64,000 nucleotides of DNA. Origin: G963662655 sp963665015 (GTDB lineage Bacteria > Cloacimonadota > Cloacimonadia > Cloacimonadales > JAIOQZ01). Location: the NCBI GenBank assembly GCA_963665015.2, contig CAXXSY010000004.1:1922001-1986000 (forward strand), written 5' to 3'. The position numbers and the translations under genes are program-made. The notes below the pieces were generated by a model that was not told the origin of the DNA, did no database searches, and saw nothing but the letters and a program-made list of their open reading frames with translations. Shown here one piece after another: positions 1 through 7,692 of the stretch. Numbering within the stretch: the first letter of the stretch is position 1; each line of letters begins with the position of its first letter.

Positions 1-288
1 TGGGGACAGGGATTCGGAACCGAAGCGCTCAACTGCCTCATCAAGTACCTGAATCTCGAACATCATCCGAAATCCATTATCTGCGCCGATGTGCATCCCG
101 GAAACCACCGCTGTATCAAGGTGCTCGAGAATAACGGCTTCGTGAAATGCAGCGACGACGAGGCCGATCGATTTCGCGCGATGACCGAGTACCCGAAATA
201 CATGGTCAACGATCCTTTCACCAATTCCGGAAAACACCGCCTGCTGGCATTCGGATTGATGAGGGGAGAGGGAAATCCTGATGAATAG
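1..288 (+). CDS. GNAT-family N-acetyltransferase, C-terminal part (5' end outside window)
   Basis: The frame is open from base 1, so the gene begins before the window; 95 residues are visible. They contain the acetyl-CoA pyrophosphate-binding signature of GNAT enzymes (GQGFGTEAL, the Q/RxxGxG/A loop), followed by V-HPGNHRCIKVLENNGFVK, which is the usual N-x-x-(S/C)-x-x-V/hLEK-NGF strand-helix of the RimJ/RimL-like subgroup. Such enzymes transfer acetyl groups to amines of proteins or small molecules; the substrate cannot be told from this fragment. Its stop overlaps the start of the next gene by 8 bases, so the two are probably translated together. Confidence 0.8.
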   Translation, partial: WGQGFGTEALNCLIKYLNLEHHPKSIICADVHPGNHRCIKVLENNGFVKCSDDEADRFRAMTEYPKYMVNDPFTNSGKHRLLAFGLMRGEGNPDE

Positions 289-1030
289 CGTCCGATTCAG
301 CCTGCTCATATTCGTTGTTTTCGTAGCGATAGCCTTCACCTCCTGCCAGCAGCAAGATCAAACCGATACGGAACACCCGATCGAAGTCTCTTCGATCGAC
401 GACACCGCTCCGGTTTTTCATCTACCCTTCGATCGCGTTATCCGGGATTCGAGTCGATACCATCGTGCTATCGTGCCGCATCATGTACAGTTTACAAAGG
501 ATCGCTTCGGCAACGAGGGTCACGCGGGTCTGTTCAATGGGAAAAACTCGTGGATCGAGATCGATGCCGATTCTCTGCTCGATTTCCACGATCGCGAAAG
601 TTTTACAATCACTGCCTGGGTCAAGACGGATCGCTTCACGATCGACTGGAGTATCTTCCGGAAGAAGGGCGACCCGGTTCAGTGCTTTTTTGGCTACGAG
701 GACGATCGCATCGTGCTGGGGCTGGACCGTAGCGAATCGAGAGTCTATTCCCAGACGACGCTCTTTGCCGACACCTGGTACTTCGTTGCGGGTATCTACG
801 ATGCCGAGAAAATGCAGCTCCTGGTCTATGTCAATTCGCTCCTGGACGCGCAGACGCCCGTGCTGAGCCTCTTCAAGAGCAAGCCCGGCAATATCGAGGC
901 CGGAAGGACTTCGACACGCTCACCGGTCTATTATCTCGACGGAGCGCTGGACGATGTTCGCGTGTACGATCGCGTGCTGTCGGAAGATGAATTGCGCGAG
1001 CTCTACCACGAAGGCGGCTGGAACCTGTAG
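281..1030 (+). CDS. LamG-domain (concanavalin A-like) lipoprotein
   Basis: 249 residues. The N-terminus is a lipoprotein signal peptide with a hydrophobic stretch and lipobox FTSC (Cys22), so the mature protein should be lipid-anchored. Residues ~50-245 form one LamG/laminin-G-like jelly roll: FTITAWVKTDRF in the middle and LDGALDDVRVYDRVLSEDEL at the end are the standard strands of this family (Pfam Laminin_G_3). These domains bind carbohydrate or protein at the surface; no catalytic residues are expected. The ATG overlaps the GNAT stop by 8 bases. Ligand unknown. Confidence 0.8.
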   Translation: MNSVRFSLLIFVVFVAIAFTSCQQQDQTDTEHPIEVSSIDDTAPVFHLPFDRVIRDSSRYHRAIVPHHVQFTKDRFGNEGHAGLFNGKNSWIEIDADSLLDFHDRESFTITAWVKTDRFTIDWSIFRKKGDPVQCFFGYEDDRIVLGLDRSESRVYSQTTLFADTWYFVAGIYDAEKMQLLVYVNSLLDAQTPVLSLFKSKPGNIEAGRTSTRSPVYYLDGALDDVRVYDRVLSEDELRELYHEGGWNL

Positions 1031-1061
1031 TCGCCAGAAGTGACAGAACCTTTTGAATTGC

Positions 1062-1098
1062 AAAAAAGAAGGGCAAACCCTCATGGGTTCACCCCTTC
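1062..1098 (-). terminator. Rho-independent terminator between convergent genes
   Basis: Hairpin with left arm GAAGGGCAAACCC (1068-1080), loop TCAT and right arm GGGTTCACCCCTTC, paired except for a small internal loop. On the minus strand it is followed by six T (complement of 1062-1067), so it should end transcription of the XRE gene at 1125-1607. It may also block read-through from the LamG gene, although the plus-strand T run is poor. Confidence 0.65.
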
Positions 1099-1124
1099 AA
1101 ACAATTACTGTAAGTAGCTTTCGA

Positions 1125-1607
1125 CTAATCTTCGAGGAAAGCCACGCTCAGCACTTTTTCTACGTTGATTGATCCATCTTTCATCATCTTGATGATCTGG
1201 TGGATCTTCTTGTTGTAGTTTTCACGAAGCCGGATGTTCGTAGAAATCTGATCGACCAGCTTGTTTTGGGTTTCGGTGAGACGGATCAGAATCGCCCGCA
1301 TATCGGCTTCCATTTCCTCGTCGTTCTCATACGTGATCTTCTGAGGTTCACGGACAGCGCCGTAGTAGAGAGGGCGATCGGCAAGTTCTTTCGGGAAATC
1401 TACAAACATATCACCTTTATCGGAGTACAACCAGTTAAGGTTGATTTTGAACCGGGCCATAAGGTTTGCAGTGGTTTCAGCTCTGGGGCTACTGTGATCA
1501 GACTCGATCTTTGATAGTGCTGCCGAGCTGATATCCAGTTCCTTTGCGAATTCGGCTTGAGTCATGCCAATGGCATGTCGGATGGCCTTGAATTTTTTTC
1601 CGAACAT
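1125..1607 (-). CDS. XRE-family HTH regulator with C-terminal helical extension
   Basis: 160 residues, start ATG at 1607 preceded by AAGGAGG. Residues ~4-60 are a Cro/CI-type helix-turn-helix (FKAIRHAIGMTQAEFAKEL, DISSAALSKIESDHSSP), ending in NLNWLYSDKGDMF. The last ~80 residues (NDEEMEADMRAILIRL...) are predicted helical and charged, probably for oligomerisation. It lies 37 bp downstream of a paralogous XRE gene (1645-1881); the HTH and NLNW-GKG tail align residue for residue, so the pair arose by tandem duplication. Probably a repressor of the locus. No phage structural or integrase gene is nearby, so a prophage repressor is less likely. Confidence 0.85.
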   Translation of the reverse strand: MFGKKFKAIRHAIGMTQAEFAKELDISSAALSKIESDHSSPRAETTANLMARFKINLNWLYSDKGDMFVDFPKELADRPLYYGAVREPQKITYENDEEMEADMRAILIRLTETQNKLVDQISTNIRLRENYNKKIHQIIKMMKDGSINVEKVLSVAFLED

Positions 1608-1644
1608 TAGTACCTCCTTGACGTTTCATACGACTTTGTTCGTG

Positions 1645-1881
1645 CTAATGTTTATCGGGGGCAGATATTTCGTCAAGAAATATACTTCCCTTCCCGGTAA
1701 TGAACCAGTTCAAGTTGACGTTAAGGTACAGCAATAGATTCGCGTGAATGCTTGCGCTTGGGGCATTTATGTCCGCCTCAAGTTTCGAAATCGCGGCACC
1801 GGATACCCCCAAAATTTCTGCCAAATCTTTTTGTTTAAGCCCAGTTAAACTTCTGATAGTCTTCAAACGTTCTCCATACAT
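1645..1881 (-). CDS. Short XRE-family HTH regulator, paralogue of the next gene
   Basis: 78 residues from ATG at 1881; GGAGG lies 5 bases upstream. An in-frame GTG at 1887 overlaps that ribosome binding site and is rejected as the start. Nearly the whole protein is the HTH domain (YGERLKTIRSLTGLKQKDLAEIL, GVSGAAISKLEADINAPSAS) with the tail NLNWFITGKGSIFLD that is shared with the downstream paralogue. It is divergent from the XRE gene at 2023; the 141-bp gap holds two palindromes and a sigma70-like promoter. A Cro-like autorepressor is the simplest reading. Confidence 0.85.
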   Translation of the reverse strand: MYGERLKTIRSLTGLKQKDLAEILGVSGAAISKLEADINAPSASIHANLLLYLNVNLNWFITGKGSIFLDEISAPDKH

Positions 1882-1897
1882 GGTCACCTCCGAGTGA

Positions 1898-1911
1898 TTA
1901 ACTATAGTTAA
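1898..1911. promoter_or_regulatory. Perfect 14-bp palindrome, candidate operator
   Basis: TTAACTATAGTTAA is a perfect palindrome located 17 bp upstream of the leftward XRE start. It contains TATAGT on the minus strand, a possible -10 hexamer, with TTGTCA 15 bp further upstream. A repressor bound here would block the leftward promoter. Inference from sequence symmetry and position. Confidence 0.55.
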
Positions 1912-1920
1912 CTTTTTTCC

Positions 1921-1949
1921 TTGACAAAAACCCTTACTTCGAATATTAT
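1921..1949 (+). promoter_or_regulatory. Sigma70-type promoter of the rightward HTH gene
   Basis: TTGACA (1921-1926), 17-bp spacer, TATTAT (1944-1949): six of six and five of six consensus positions. Transcription would start near 1956, about 65 bp before the ATG at 2023, and would run through the second palindrome (1971-1994). Confidence 0.75.
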
Positions 1950-1970
1950 TTACCTCATATACAGTCAGGG

Positions 1971-1994
1971 TTAATTATGCTTAAACATGATTAA
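1971..1994. promoter_or_regulatory. 24-bp imperfect palindrome, candidate operator
   Basis: The segment begins TTAATTATGC and ends ACATGATTAA. Read on either strand it matches itself at 20 of 24 positions, with conserved TTAAT ends and ATG/CAT inner blocks. It lies just downstream of the promoter at 1921-1949, where a bound dimer would act as a roadblock. Its TTAA ends recall the palindrome at 1898-1911, consistent with one or both leftward XRE proteins binding both sites. Confidence 0.5.
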
Positions 1995-2022
1995 GTGTCA
2001 AACAAAAAATCGGAGGTATAGT

Positions 2023-2247
2023 ATGGTACAGATATTATCGGGAAAGCAGGTGCGACTGAAACGCATCGAACATGATCTCTCTATGAACGAACTTGCAAGG
2101 AGATTGAACGTCACACCTACGTGGATGTCACTGGTTGAAAACGGTAGGCAATCGGGCGAACCGGTTCGCTCGAAGGCAACGCTTTTCTTCCAGCAAATGG
2201 AAATGGAGAATCTGCGTAACCAGATCGATCAAATGCGAAGAGAGTAG
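2023..2247 (+). CDS. Small XRE-family HTH protein
   Basis: 74 residues from ATG at 2023, preceded by GGAGG. An upstream in-frame ATG at 1987 has no ribosome binding site and would begin inside the palindrome. The protein is almost only an HTH: QILSGKQVRLKRIEHDLSMNELARRL then NVTPTWMSLVENGRQSGEP, followed by a short helical tail (MENLRNQIDQMRRE). It is divergent from the paralogous XRE pair and diverges from them in sequence, so it may be the opposing regulator of a two-way switch. Co-transcribed with the unknown gene at 2323. Confidence 0.8.
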   Translation: MVQILSGKQVRLKRIEHDLSMNELARRLNVTPTWMSLVENGRQSGEPVRSKATLFFQQMEMENLRNQIDQMRRE

Positions 2248-2322
2248 TCGAATCATCCTGGCTGTATGGACGATGTAGGGCATTTTCGGGTAGCGTGTGA
2301 AATCAAACAAAAGGAAGAAGGC

Positions 2323-2724
2323 ATGACAGAAAGCCAATGGATTCAGCAAATTCGAGATCGGATCAGAAGATTCAGGTCGATTCCCGGTGTACGGCTTCCG
2401 CTGTACGAATCCCACGCGGGGGTCGATTTCGGCCGTTATCTCGGAATCATAAGAGAGGATTCCCAATGGAAAACGTTCAACGTCGATTTCTCTCGCAGTG
2501 AGTTATCGCCGCTGGCGGATGAGAGGGCGGACATTGCCCAGCACATCATACGGAGTGTGCAGGAAATCGAGGAACTGTTGAACATGATCGACAAGCTCTC
2601 AATCGAGAATCGCGTGCTGAGAGAGAAGCTCCGTTCCGTGTATCAGGGGATCGTGCGTCGAAGCATGGAACCTGCCGAATATCTCTGTAGCGAAGTAACG
2701 CAATTCAGAACGAATCAAATGTAA
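2323..2724 (+). CDS. Unknown protein with C-terminal coiled coil
   Basis: 133 residues from ATG at 2323 (GGAAGAAGG just upstream); a longer in-frame start at 2266 has no good ribosome binding site. No family recognised. The N-terminal half is mixed (WIQQIRDRIRRFRSIPGVRLPLYESHAGVDFGRYLGII), the C-terminal half is a leucine-rich helix (IQEIEELLNMIDKLS-type heptads at ~80-115). No signal peptide or membrane segment. It is 75 bp downstream of the small XRE gene and shares its promoter, so its product is probably controlled by, or interacts with, that regulator. Confidence 0.6.
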   Translation: MTESQWIQQIRDRIRRFRSIPGVRLPLYESHAGVDFGRYLGIIREDSQWKTFNVDFSRSELSPLADERADIAQHIIRSVQEIEELLNMIDKLSIENRVLREKLRSVYQGIVRRSMEPAEYLCSEVTQFRTNQM

Positions 2725-2739
2725 TCCCGTAGTGGGGAA

Positions 2740-2768
2740 GAGGCGCCTGCGAGTCAGGCGTCTCTCTT
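2740..2768. terminator. Hairpin terminator between convergent genes
   Basis: Left arm GAGGCGCCTG (2740-2749), loop CGAGT, right arm CAGGCGTCTC (2755-2764): nine Watson-Crick pairs plus one G-T. It is followed by a short T-rich tract. It sits between the stop codons of the unknown gene (plus) and the histidine kinase (minus). Confidence 0.6.
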
Positions 2769-2775
2769 ATAGGTA

Positions 2776-4731
2776 CTATTCCAGCATTTTGTTAGGTGGC
2801 TTGACCTGGGTTCTGAATGTGAAGATCGATCCGTTACCCGGCACGCTTTCGAATGTGATGGTTCCGTTCATGATTTCCGCCAGCCGTTTGCTGATCGCCA
2901 GCCCCAATCCAGTACCACTATAGCGCCTGGTAGTCGATTTGGAGACCTGCTCGAACGCTTTGAATATCTTGTCCCGATCATTATTGCCGATACCAATTCC
3001 GGTATCGACTACCTTCACGACCAGCCATTCGTCTTCGTAATCACAGATCATATCGACCCTTCCCTGGGCCGTGAACTTGATGGCGTTGCTGAGAAGATTC
3101 CATACAATTTGCCGGATCCTCCCCGCGTCCCCGTACGCGATTTCCGGAATACCCCTGTGAAGCTCGATGTCGTAGTCGAGTCCCTTGATTCTGGCCTGTT
3201 CCTGCAGGAGTCCGAATGTCTGGCGCAACGTGTGGGGGAGATTCATGACGTGGTTTTCGATCTGGAGAGAGTGCGACTCGATTCGCGAATAGTCGAGGAT
3301 ATTGTTGACGATGCTCATCAACTGGATCGCGGAGTCGTTGATCAGGCTGAGCTTCTTCTTTTTGTCTTTTTGTTCCTCCTCGTCCAGCAGAATCTCCGTG
3401 AAGCCGATCACCGCGTTCAGGGGAGTTTGCAATTCGTGGCTTACGTTGGCCAGGAACTCGCTTTTGCTGCGATTTGCCGATTCGGAGGCGAGGATCGCGT
3501 CCCGAAGCAGGTCCTCGGTCTTCATGTGGTTTTCGATCTCGCTGGACAGGGCGATGGTGCGCTGTTCGACCTTTTCCTCGAGCGCGTCGTTAATCTCGAT
3601 GATCGTGCGTTCCTTCTCCCTTATCTGGGCCTGCATGAAGAGGATGTTTTGGGCGATTTTAGTGAGCTCGTCCTTTTCCTTGAAATCGAGCGTCTCGTCG
3701 CGGCTTCCGTTGGCGATATGGTTCAGGGCGAGATTGATCCCCATGACTCTCGATACGATGTACCGATTGATGTGCCCGGAGATGATGAAATACGTAGCGA
3801 TAATGATCAGCAAGGTGATCGCGAATGAGACGAAAACGACCCTCCTGCGGTGATCGGTGATGATCGAGAAGTCGTACACCGTTTTCAGCCAGAGCTGGTA
3901 ATACCATATAAAGGATTCGGAGCTCTTGAAATGGATTGGTCTGTATTCTTCCTCGAGTCCATTTCGATAGCGAGAAAACGGCTCATTGCCACCCGTCAGC
4001 ATGTAGATTCCCGTTTCCATTCTTTGGCCTTCGTTCACAATGGACCACTGACCCAAATCGGTGACCGAGTAGATATTGATCTCCTCGATATACTTGTTGT
4101 TCTCGGCGATATCCCTGAAAATCTGACCGCTGAGGTAATTGCTGAAATCGCTCGAGTAGTTACGGCTGATGAAGCTCCTCACATTGATGGATACTTCGAA
4201 CAGGATATCGGAGCCCTCCGGGCTGAAGTACGAGAATTTACGTATCCTGCCGGTTCGCGCCGACAGCGTGATACGTTCGGTCTTGACGATCCCCGCGCCA
4301 TAGAGTTGCTCCAGGAAATTCCGGAAATCCCTCGATATCGTGAACAACCTGAAGTGCTGGTCCGGCTCGAATGTCGTATTGAACACGACGCCCTGGTCGT
4401 TGATGAGGTAGAGGTCGTCGAATTGGTATTTGACCAAAAATCTGTTCATCTGGTCGATGGTCAATTCATTCAGCGGAATATCCTGGTTCAGCAGTTCATG
4501 GGCAAGCTTGGGAAGGCGTTTCTCGACACCTCCATCTATATCGTCCTCAATCTCTTTATACAGTACGTCGTATTCGTGGAGCCGCGATTCGATCTGCTTT
4601 TGGGTGTCATGAAGAATCGTGTCGATGAGCGAACGGGTATGGAAATGGGATACGATGAAGATACCGAATCCCACAAGAATATTCGAAAAGACGATAATCA
4701 GCAGAAAATATCGGGTGAGCTTCTTCTTCAT
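2776..4731 (-). CDS. Membrane sensor histidine kinase (HAMP, HisKA, HATPase_c)
   Basis: 651 residues. TM1 ~8-30, a ~265-residue extracytoplasmic sensor region, TM2 ~298-319, HAMP ~320-370, coiled coil ~370-420, HisKA with the phospho-acceptor His432 in NVSHELQTPLNAVIGF, then HATPase_c with N box (IRQIVWNLLSNAIKF), G1 (VVDTGIGIG), F box (IFKAFEQV) and G2 (GTGLGLAISK). All catalytic motifs are intact. There is no receiver domain and no response-regulator gene beside it, so the partner must be encoded elsewhere. The sensor region resembles dCache-like folds only in size. It starts 18 bp after a small membrane protein gene and probably shares its promoter. Confidence 0.92.
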   Translation of the reverse strand: MKKKLTRYFLLIIVFSNILVGFGIFIVSHFHTRSLIDTILHDTQKQIESRLHEYDVLYKEIEDDIDGGVEKRLPKLAHELLNQDIPLNELTIDQMNRFLVKYQFDDLYLINDQGVVFNTTFEPDQHFRLFTISRDFRNFLEQLYGAGIVKTERITLSARTGRIRKFSYFSPEGSDILFEVSINVRSFISRNYSSDFSNYLSGQIFRDIAENNKYIEEINIYSVTDLGQWSIVNEGQRMETGIYMLTGGNEPFSRYRNGLEEEYRPIHFKSSESFIWYYQLWLKTVYDFSIITDHRRRVVFVSFAITLLIIIATYFIISGHINRYIVSRVMGINLALNHIANGSRDETLDFKEKDELTKIAQNILFMQAQIREKERTIIEINDALEEKVEQRTIALSSEIENHMKTEDLLRDAILASESANRSKSEFLANVSHELQTPLNAVIGFTEILLDEEEQKDKKKKLSLINDSAIQLMSIVNNILDYSRIESHSLQIENHVMNLPHTLRQTFGLLQEQARIKGLDYDIELHRGIPEIAYGDAGRIRQIVWNLLSNAIKFTAQGRVDMICDYEDEWLVVKVVDTGIGIGNNDRDKIFKAFEQVSKSTTRRYSGTGLGLAISKRLAEIMNGTITFESVPGNGSIFTFRTQVKPPNKMLE

Positions 4732-4749
4732 TTCAACCCTGTTCTTCCG

Positions 4750-5001
4750 TTAGTAGAGCAGTTTTCGTCGTTTTTTGCGTCGCCTTCCGTGACTTGTATG
4801 GTACTTGAAATTCCTGTTCCGGTCTCTGGTAAACAGCACAATCATTACACCGATAACGGGCGTCAGAATCAAAGACAAGACAAAACCTGTGCCGAAGCGG
4901 TTTCCACGCCTTTTGTTCAAATACGCCACTCCCAAGCATAATATTATATACGCAAGGAAGATCGCTACACTGAGGTATTCAACACCATTGAAAAAGGACA
5001 T
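4750..5001 (-). CDS. Small membrane protein, two transmembrane helices
   Basis: 83 residues: TM helix ~9-28, a basic hinge (NKRRGNRFGTG), TM helix ~38-57, then a strongly basic tail ending GRRRKKRRKLLY. The block FGTGFVLSLILTPVIGVMIVL is typical of short membrane proteins that occur beside signalling genes, but no function is assigned. Only 18 bp separate it from the histidine kinase, so it could modulate or accompany that kinase. A promoter fits just upstream (5030-5058). Confidence 0.6.
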   Translation of the reverse strand: MSFFNGVEYLSVAIFLAYIILCLGVAYLNKRRGNRFGTGFVLSLILTPVIGVMIVLFTRDRNRNFKYHTSHGRRRKKRRKLLY

Positions 5002-5029
5002 ATCTGGGGTATCCTATATTTTTAATTAT

Positions 5030-5058
5030 AAAATACCGTTTTTCAGGCGAAGTGACAA
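5030..5058 (-). promoter_or_regulatory. Promoter candidate for the small membrane protein and histidine kinase
   Basis: On the minus strand TTGTCA (5053-5058), 17-bp spacer, TATTTT (5030-5035). Five of six and four of six consensus positions. Confidence 0.5.
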
Positions 5059-5068
5059 TATAAAAATA

Positions 5069-5809
5069 CTATCGCTTCCGTTTATTCCGCACCAGCGAGA
5101 TGAATGCCGGCGCGAACAATCCTGCAATATCGTTCGATACGTGCATGAGGGCAATGAACAGGAAATCGTTGAAGATGAGGTAGGATAAAGCATAGAATGA
5201 CTGGATGATCATGACCGAGATCGAACCGAGAATTCGTCCCTGGTTGGTGTGATGCAAGCCGTTCAACAGAAGCGTAATGGTGATCGCAAATATGGGGGGA
5301 AGGTGCCAGTGATGAATCAAAAGCCCCATTACGAAAATCCGCATCAGCATTTCTTCCGAAAACCCGTTGCACAGTCCGAGCAGCAATTTCTGCCACATTT
5401 TCTGTCCGAACAAGCTTTCCGTATTGTAACTATACTGTTTGATATCGTGTTCGAGCTGTTTCGGCGATATCCGCTGAAGCGCGAGCGCCAAGTATTTATA
5501 TACGAAGACGCTAAGCACAACCAGGAATATACCCGCGAGGGGCGCAATCACATAGTATTGGATCTCGAGCGACGGCACGAGACCGTACTGCCGAAGCCCG
5601 GACATCAGATAAATGCCGAGTGGAACGCTGAACAAGATCGATATCTGATTCTGGAAGAGACTTCGAAGAAACGATTTTCTTCCGGATGTCGGTGACGGTT
5701 CGGAGATTTTCTGGAAAATGTTTAAAAACCCGTCAATCGTCCAGGGAATCAATTGCATGCTCGATACCGCAAGAATCCACAGCCACATCGTCGTCGTCTC
5801 GAAATTCAT
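5069..5809 (-). CDS. CPBP-family intramembrane glutamic protease (Abi-like)
   Basis: 246 residues from ATG at 5809, preceded by GAGG. A longer frame to 5869 starts with TTG inside the predicted -35 box and is rejected. Multiple hydrophobic helices; motif 1 is SEEMLMR (EExxxR, catalytic glutamates), motif 2 is in LLNGLHH, motif 3 is MHVSND (HxxxN/D). These are the three CPBP/CAAX-protease motifs, all present. Members process membrane or prenylated proteins, or give bacteriocin immunity; the substrate here is unknown. It appears monocistronic. Confidence 0.85.
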   Translation of the reverse strand: MNFETTTMWLWILAVSSMQLIPWTIDGFLNIFQKISEPSPTSGRKSFLRSLFQNQISILFSVPLGIYLMSGLRQYGLVPSLEIQYYVIAPLAGIFLVVLSVFVYKYLALALQRISPKQLEHDIKQYSYNTESLFGQKMWQKLLLGLCNGFSEEMLMRIFVMGLLIHHWHLPPIFAITITLLLNGLHHTNQGRILGSISVMIIQSFYALSYLIFNDFLFIALMHVSNDIAGLFAPAFISLVRNKRKR

Positions 5810-5816
5810 TGTATCC

Positions 5817-5869
5817 TCGTGAAACATTGATCGTGAAACATTTATTGCAATCCACATTGATGCTGTCAA
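5817..5869 (-). promoter_or_regulatory. Promoter with 14-bp-spaced direct repeats upstream of the CPBP gene
   Basis: Minus strand TTGACA (5864-5869), 17-bp spacer, AATAAA (5841-5846). Between this and the start codon TCGTGAAACATT occurs twice (plus-strand 5817-5828 and 5831-5842), a possible operator or a slippage duplication in the leader. Confidence 0.55.
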
Positions 5870-6180
5870 GCGACGAAAAAAGGGTGATTACCATTCCGCC
5901 GGCATGCTGAGACTCACCCCATCATCAATCCTGTTATAATATATATTATGTAAACTATGGAATATTTCACAACGAGATGTTTCTATGCAGGATACGTTTT
6001 TGTTCTCCAAACACAGCCAGCAGACGTTGCAACTGTGCACATTTTCATTTCCGCGAATTTCAGGCGATTTGAGAGCCGATTTCAAGAGACCAATGATCCT
6101 GGTCTGCCCCATCCGAGATCGTCGCCTCAGCGTGAGATTTCGCGTTCGTTGTTTCGCCAGAATAAATTAGAGATGGGAAA
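5870..6180. other. Non-coding stretch without recognised feature
   Basis: Short open frames on both strands here lack ribosome binding sites and resemble no family. TATAAT occurs near 5935 but has no -35 partner. The stretch leads directly into the tandem repeat array. Confidence 0.5.
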
Positions 6181-6634
6181 GCTCACAAACGTTTTACTCG
6201 GGGATTCGATTTGTCAGACATCGTCTGAAAATCACAAACGTTTCACTCGGGGATTCGATTTGTCAGACATCGTCTGAAAATCACAAACGTTTCACTCGGG
6301 GATTCGATTTGTCAGACGTCGTCTGAAAATCACAAACGTTTCACTCGGGGATTCGATTTGTCAGACGTCGTCTGAAAATCACAAACGTTTCACTCGGGGA
6401 TTCGATTTGTCAGACATCGTCTGAAAATCACAAACGTTTCACTCGGGGATTCGATTTGTCAGACATCGTCTGAAAATCACAAACGTTTCACTCGGGGATT
6501 CGATTTGTCAGACATCGTCGTCTGAAAATCACAAACGTTTCACTCGGGGATTCGATTTGTCAGACATCGTCTGAAAATCACAAACGTTTCACTCGGGGAT
6601 TCGATTTGTCAGACATCGTCTGAAAATCACAAAG
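6181..6634. repeat. Tandem array: nine copies of a 49-bp unit carrying a palindrome
   Basis: The marker GATTCGATTTGTC recurs at 6203, 6252, 6301, 6350, 6399, 6448, 6497, 6549 and 6598, a period of 49 bp (52 in the seventh copy, which has an extra TCG). Each unit carries the inverted repeat TCAGAC-N3-GTCTGA and the palindrome AAACGTTT. Copies three and four have the perfect form TCAGACGTCGTCTGA, the others have A in place of the central G. The period is not a multiple of three, so it is not coding. The same module occurs singly near 37611 and 57614. There are no spacers, so this is not CRISPR. Confidence 0.95.
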
Positions 6635-6648
6635 GTCGAGCGTCAGCT

Positions 6649-6685
6649 CCCTCAACCCGTTTGCAAGAGAAGGCTGGGGTGAGGG
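6649..6685. repeat. Dispersed repeat, inverted copy of the 49111-49147 element
   Basis: Reverse complement begins CCCTCACCCCAGCC and ends GGGTTGAGGG, matching the element at 49111-49147 with scattered differences. It follows the tandem array directly. Confidence 0.7.
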
Positions 6686-6813
6686 TACCTTTCTCCATCC
6701 TGTCCATTTCCTCAATCCCGGACATCCTGCTTCGGACGAGAGAAGAAAAGAAAAGCCTTGCACGTTTGCGACAGCATCCGATCTTCGACATCGAGAATCA
6801 ATCGGGGGTCGAT

Positions 6814-7692
6814 ATGAAAAGCATGACCGGTTACGGCAAAGGAACTTTTACGGACGATAACTACGAAATCGAGATCGAGATCAAGTCGGTCAATCACCGG
6901 TTTCTGGATATGCGCATCTATCTTGCGCGCGACTTGAACGCATACGAGATGCTATTGCGCGAGCGCGTCATGAAGAAAATGCGTCGCGGAAAGGTCGATG
7001 TCCGAGTAAACTTTCGGGACAAGCGTCTTCCCCAACTCTCGATCGACCAGCCGCGTCTCGAAGCGCTGTGGAATCTGTACAACGACGCGAAGTCGATCCT
7101 GAAAACCGAGCAGGAGATTCCGATCGACAAGATCATGGAGATTGACGGCGTGATGATGATAACGCCTCCCGAGACCGATGAGGATACCTTGCTCAACGCG
7201 CTGGAGATTCCGCTGAACAAAGCGCTGGAAGAACACGCGGCGATGGCGCTGCGCGAAGGCGAATCGATGCAGGATTTCCTGGTGTCGTCCATGATGCGGA
7301 TATCCTCGGCGCTCACGATCGTGGAAAACGAGTTTCCGGAGTTTCGCAATGAGCTTTTCATGAAATACAAGACGCAGTTGTCCGATATCCTGAGCGATAC
7401 GCTGACGGAAGACGACGAGCGTCGCATCCTGACCGAGATCGCGATTTTCATCGAGAAAGCGGATATCAACGAAGAGATCGTCCGTCTCAAGGACCACGTC
7501 GAAAAATTCCGCGACAAGCTGTTCGTGGAGAATGCGGAGCTGGGCAAGTCGCTGAATTTCATTCTTCAGGAGATGCACCGCGAGGCAAACACGATGAGCG
7601 TCAAGTTCAACAATTCCAAAGTGTTCCCGCAGCTCTTGACCATCAAGGAAGAGATCGAAAAGTGCAGGGAGATGGTACAGAATGTCGAGTGA
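6814..7692 (+). CDS. yicC: YicC-family endoribonuclease
   Basis: 292 residues, the usual length of the family, from ATG at 6814. The frame is open upstream to 6661 but that stretch has no family match and includes repeat DNA. It begins with the invariant MKSMTGYGKG and continues IEIKSVNHRFLDMRI; the C-terminal DUF1732 part is NFILQEMHREANTMSVKFNN, including the conserved QE-REaNT-K. In E. coli YicC is an endoribonuclease affecting small RNA turnover; the role here is by homology. It overlaps the next gene by 11 bases. The common neighbour gmk is absent. RNase R lies two genes downstream, so this may be an RNA-processing cluster. Confidence 0.93.
   Translation: MKSMTGYGKGTFTDDNYEIEIEIKSVNHRFLDMRIYLARDLNAYEMLLRERVMKKMRRGKVDVRVNFRDKRLPQLSIDQPRLEALWNLYNDAKSILKTEQEIPIDKIMEIDGVMMITPPETDEDTLLNALEIPLNKALEEHAAMALREGESMQDFLVSSMMRISSALTIVENEFPEFRNELFMKYKTQLSDILSDTLTEDDERRILTEIAIFIEKADINEEIVRLKDHVEKFRDKLFVENAELGKSLNFILQEMHREANTMSVKFNNSKVFPQLLTIKEEIEKCREMVQNVE

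Noticed and set aside
1125..2247. Prophage immunity region
   Set aside because: HTH genes and operators look phage-like, but no integrase, structural or lysis gene occurs within 5 kb on either side.
3850..4941. Long plus-strand open frame
   Set aside because: Antisense to the well-supported histidine kinase and small membrane protein; its sequence matches no family and reflects codon bias.
5888..6112. 74-residue minus-strand open frame upstream of the CPBP gene
   Set aside because: No ribosome binding site, no family resemblance, Cys and His scattered without pattern.
6181..6634. CRISPR array
   Set aside because: The 49-bp units are head to tail with no unique spacers, and no cas gene is near.
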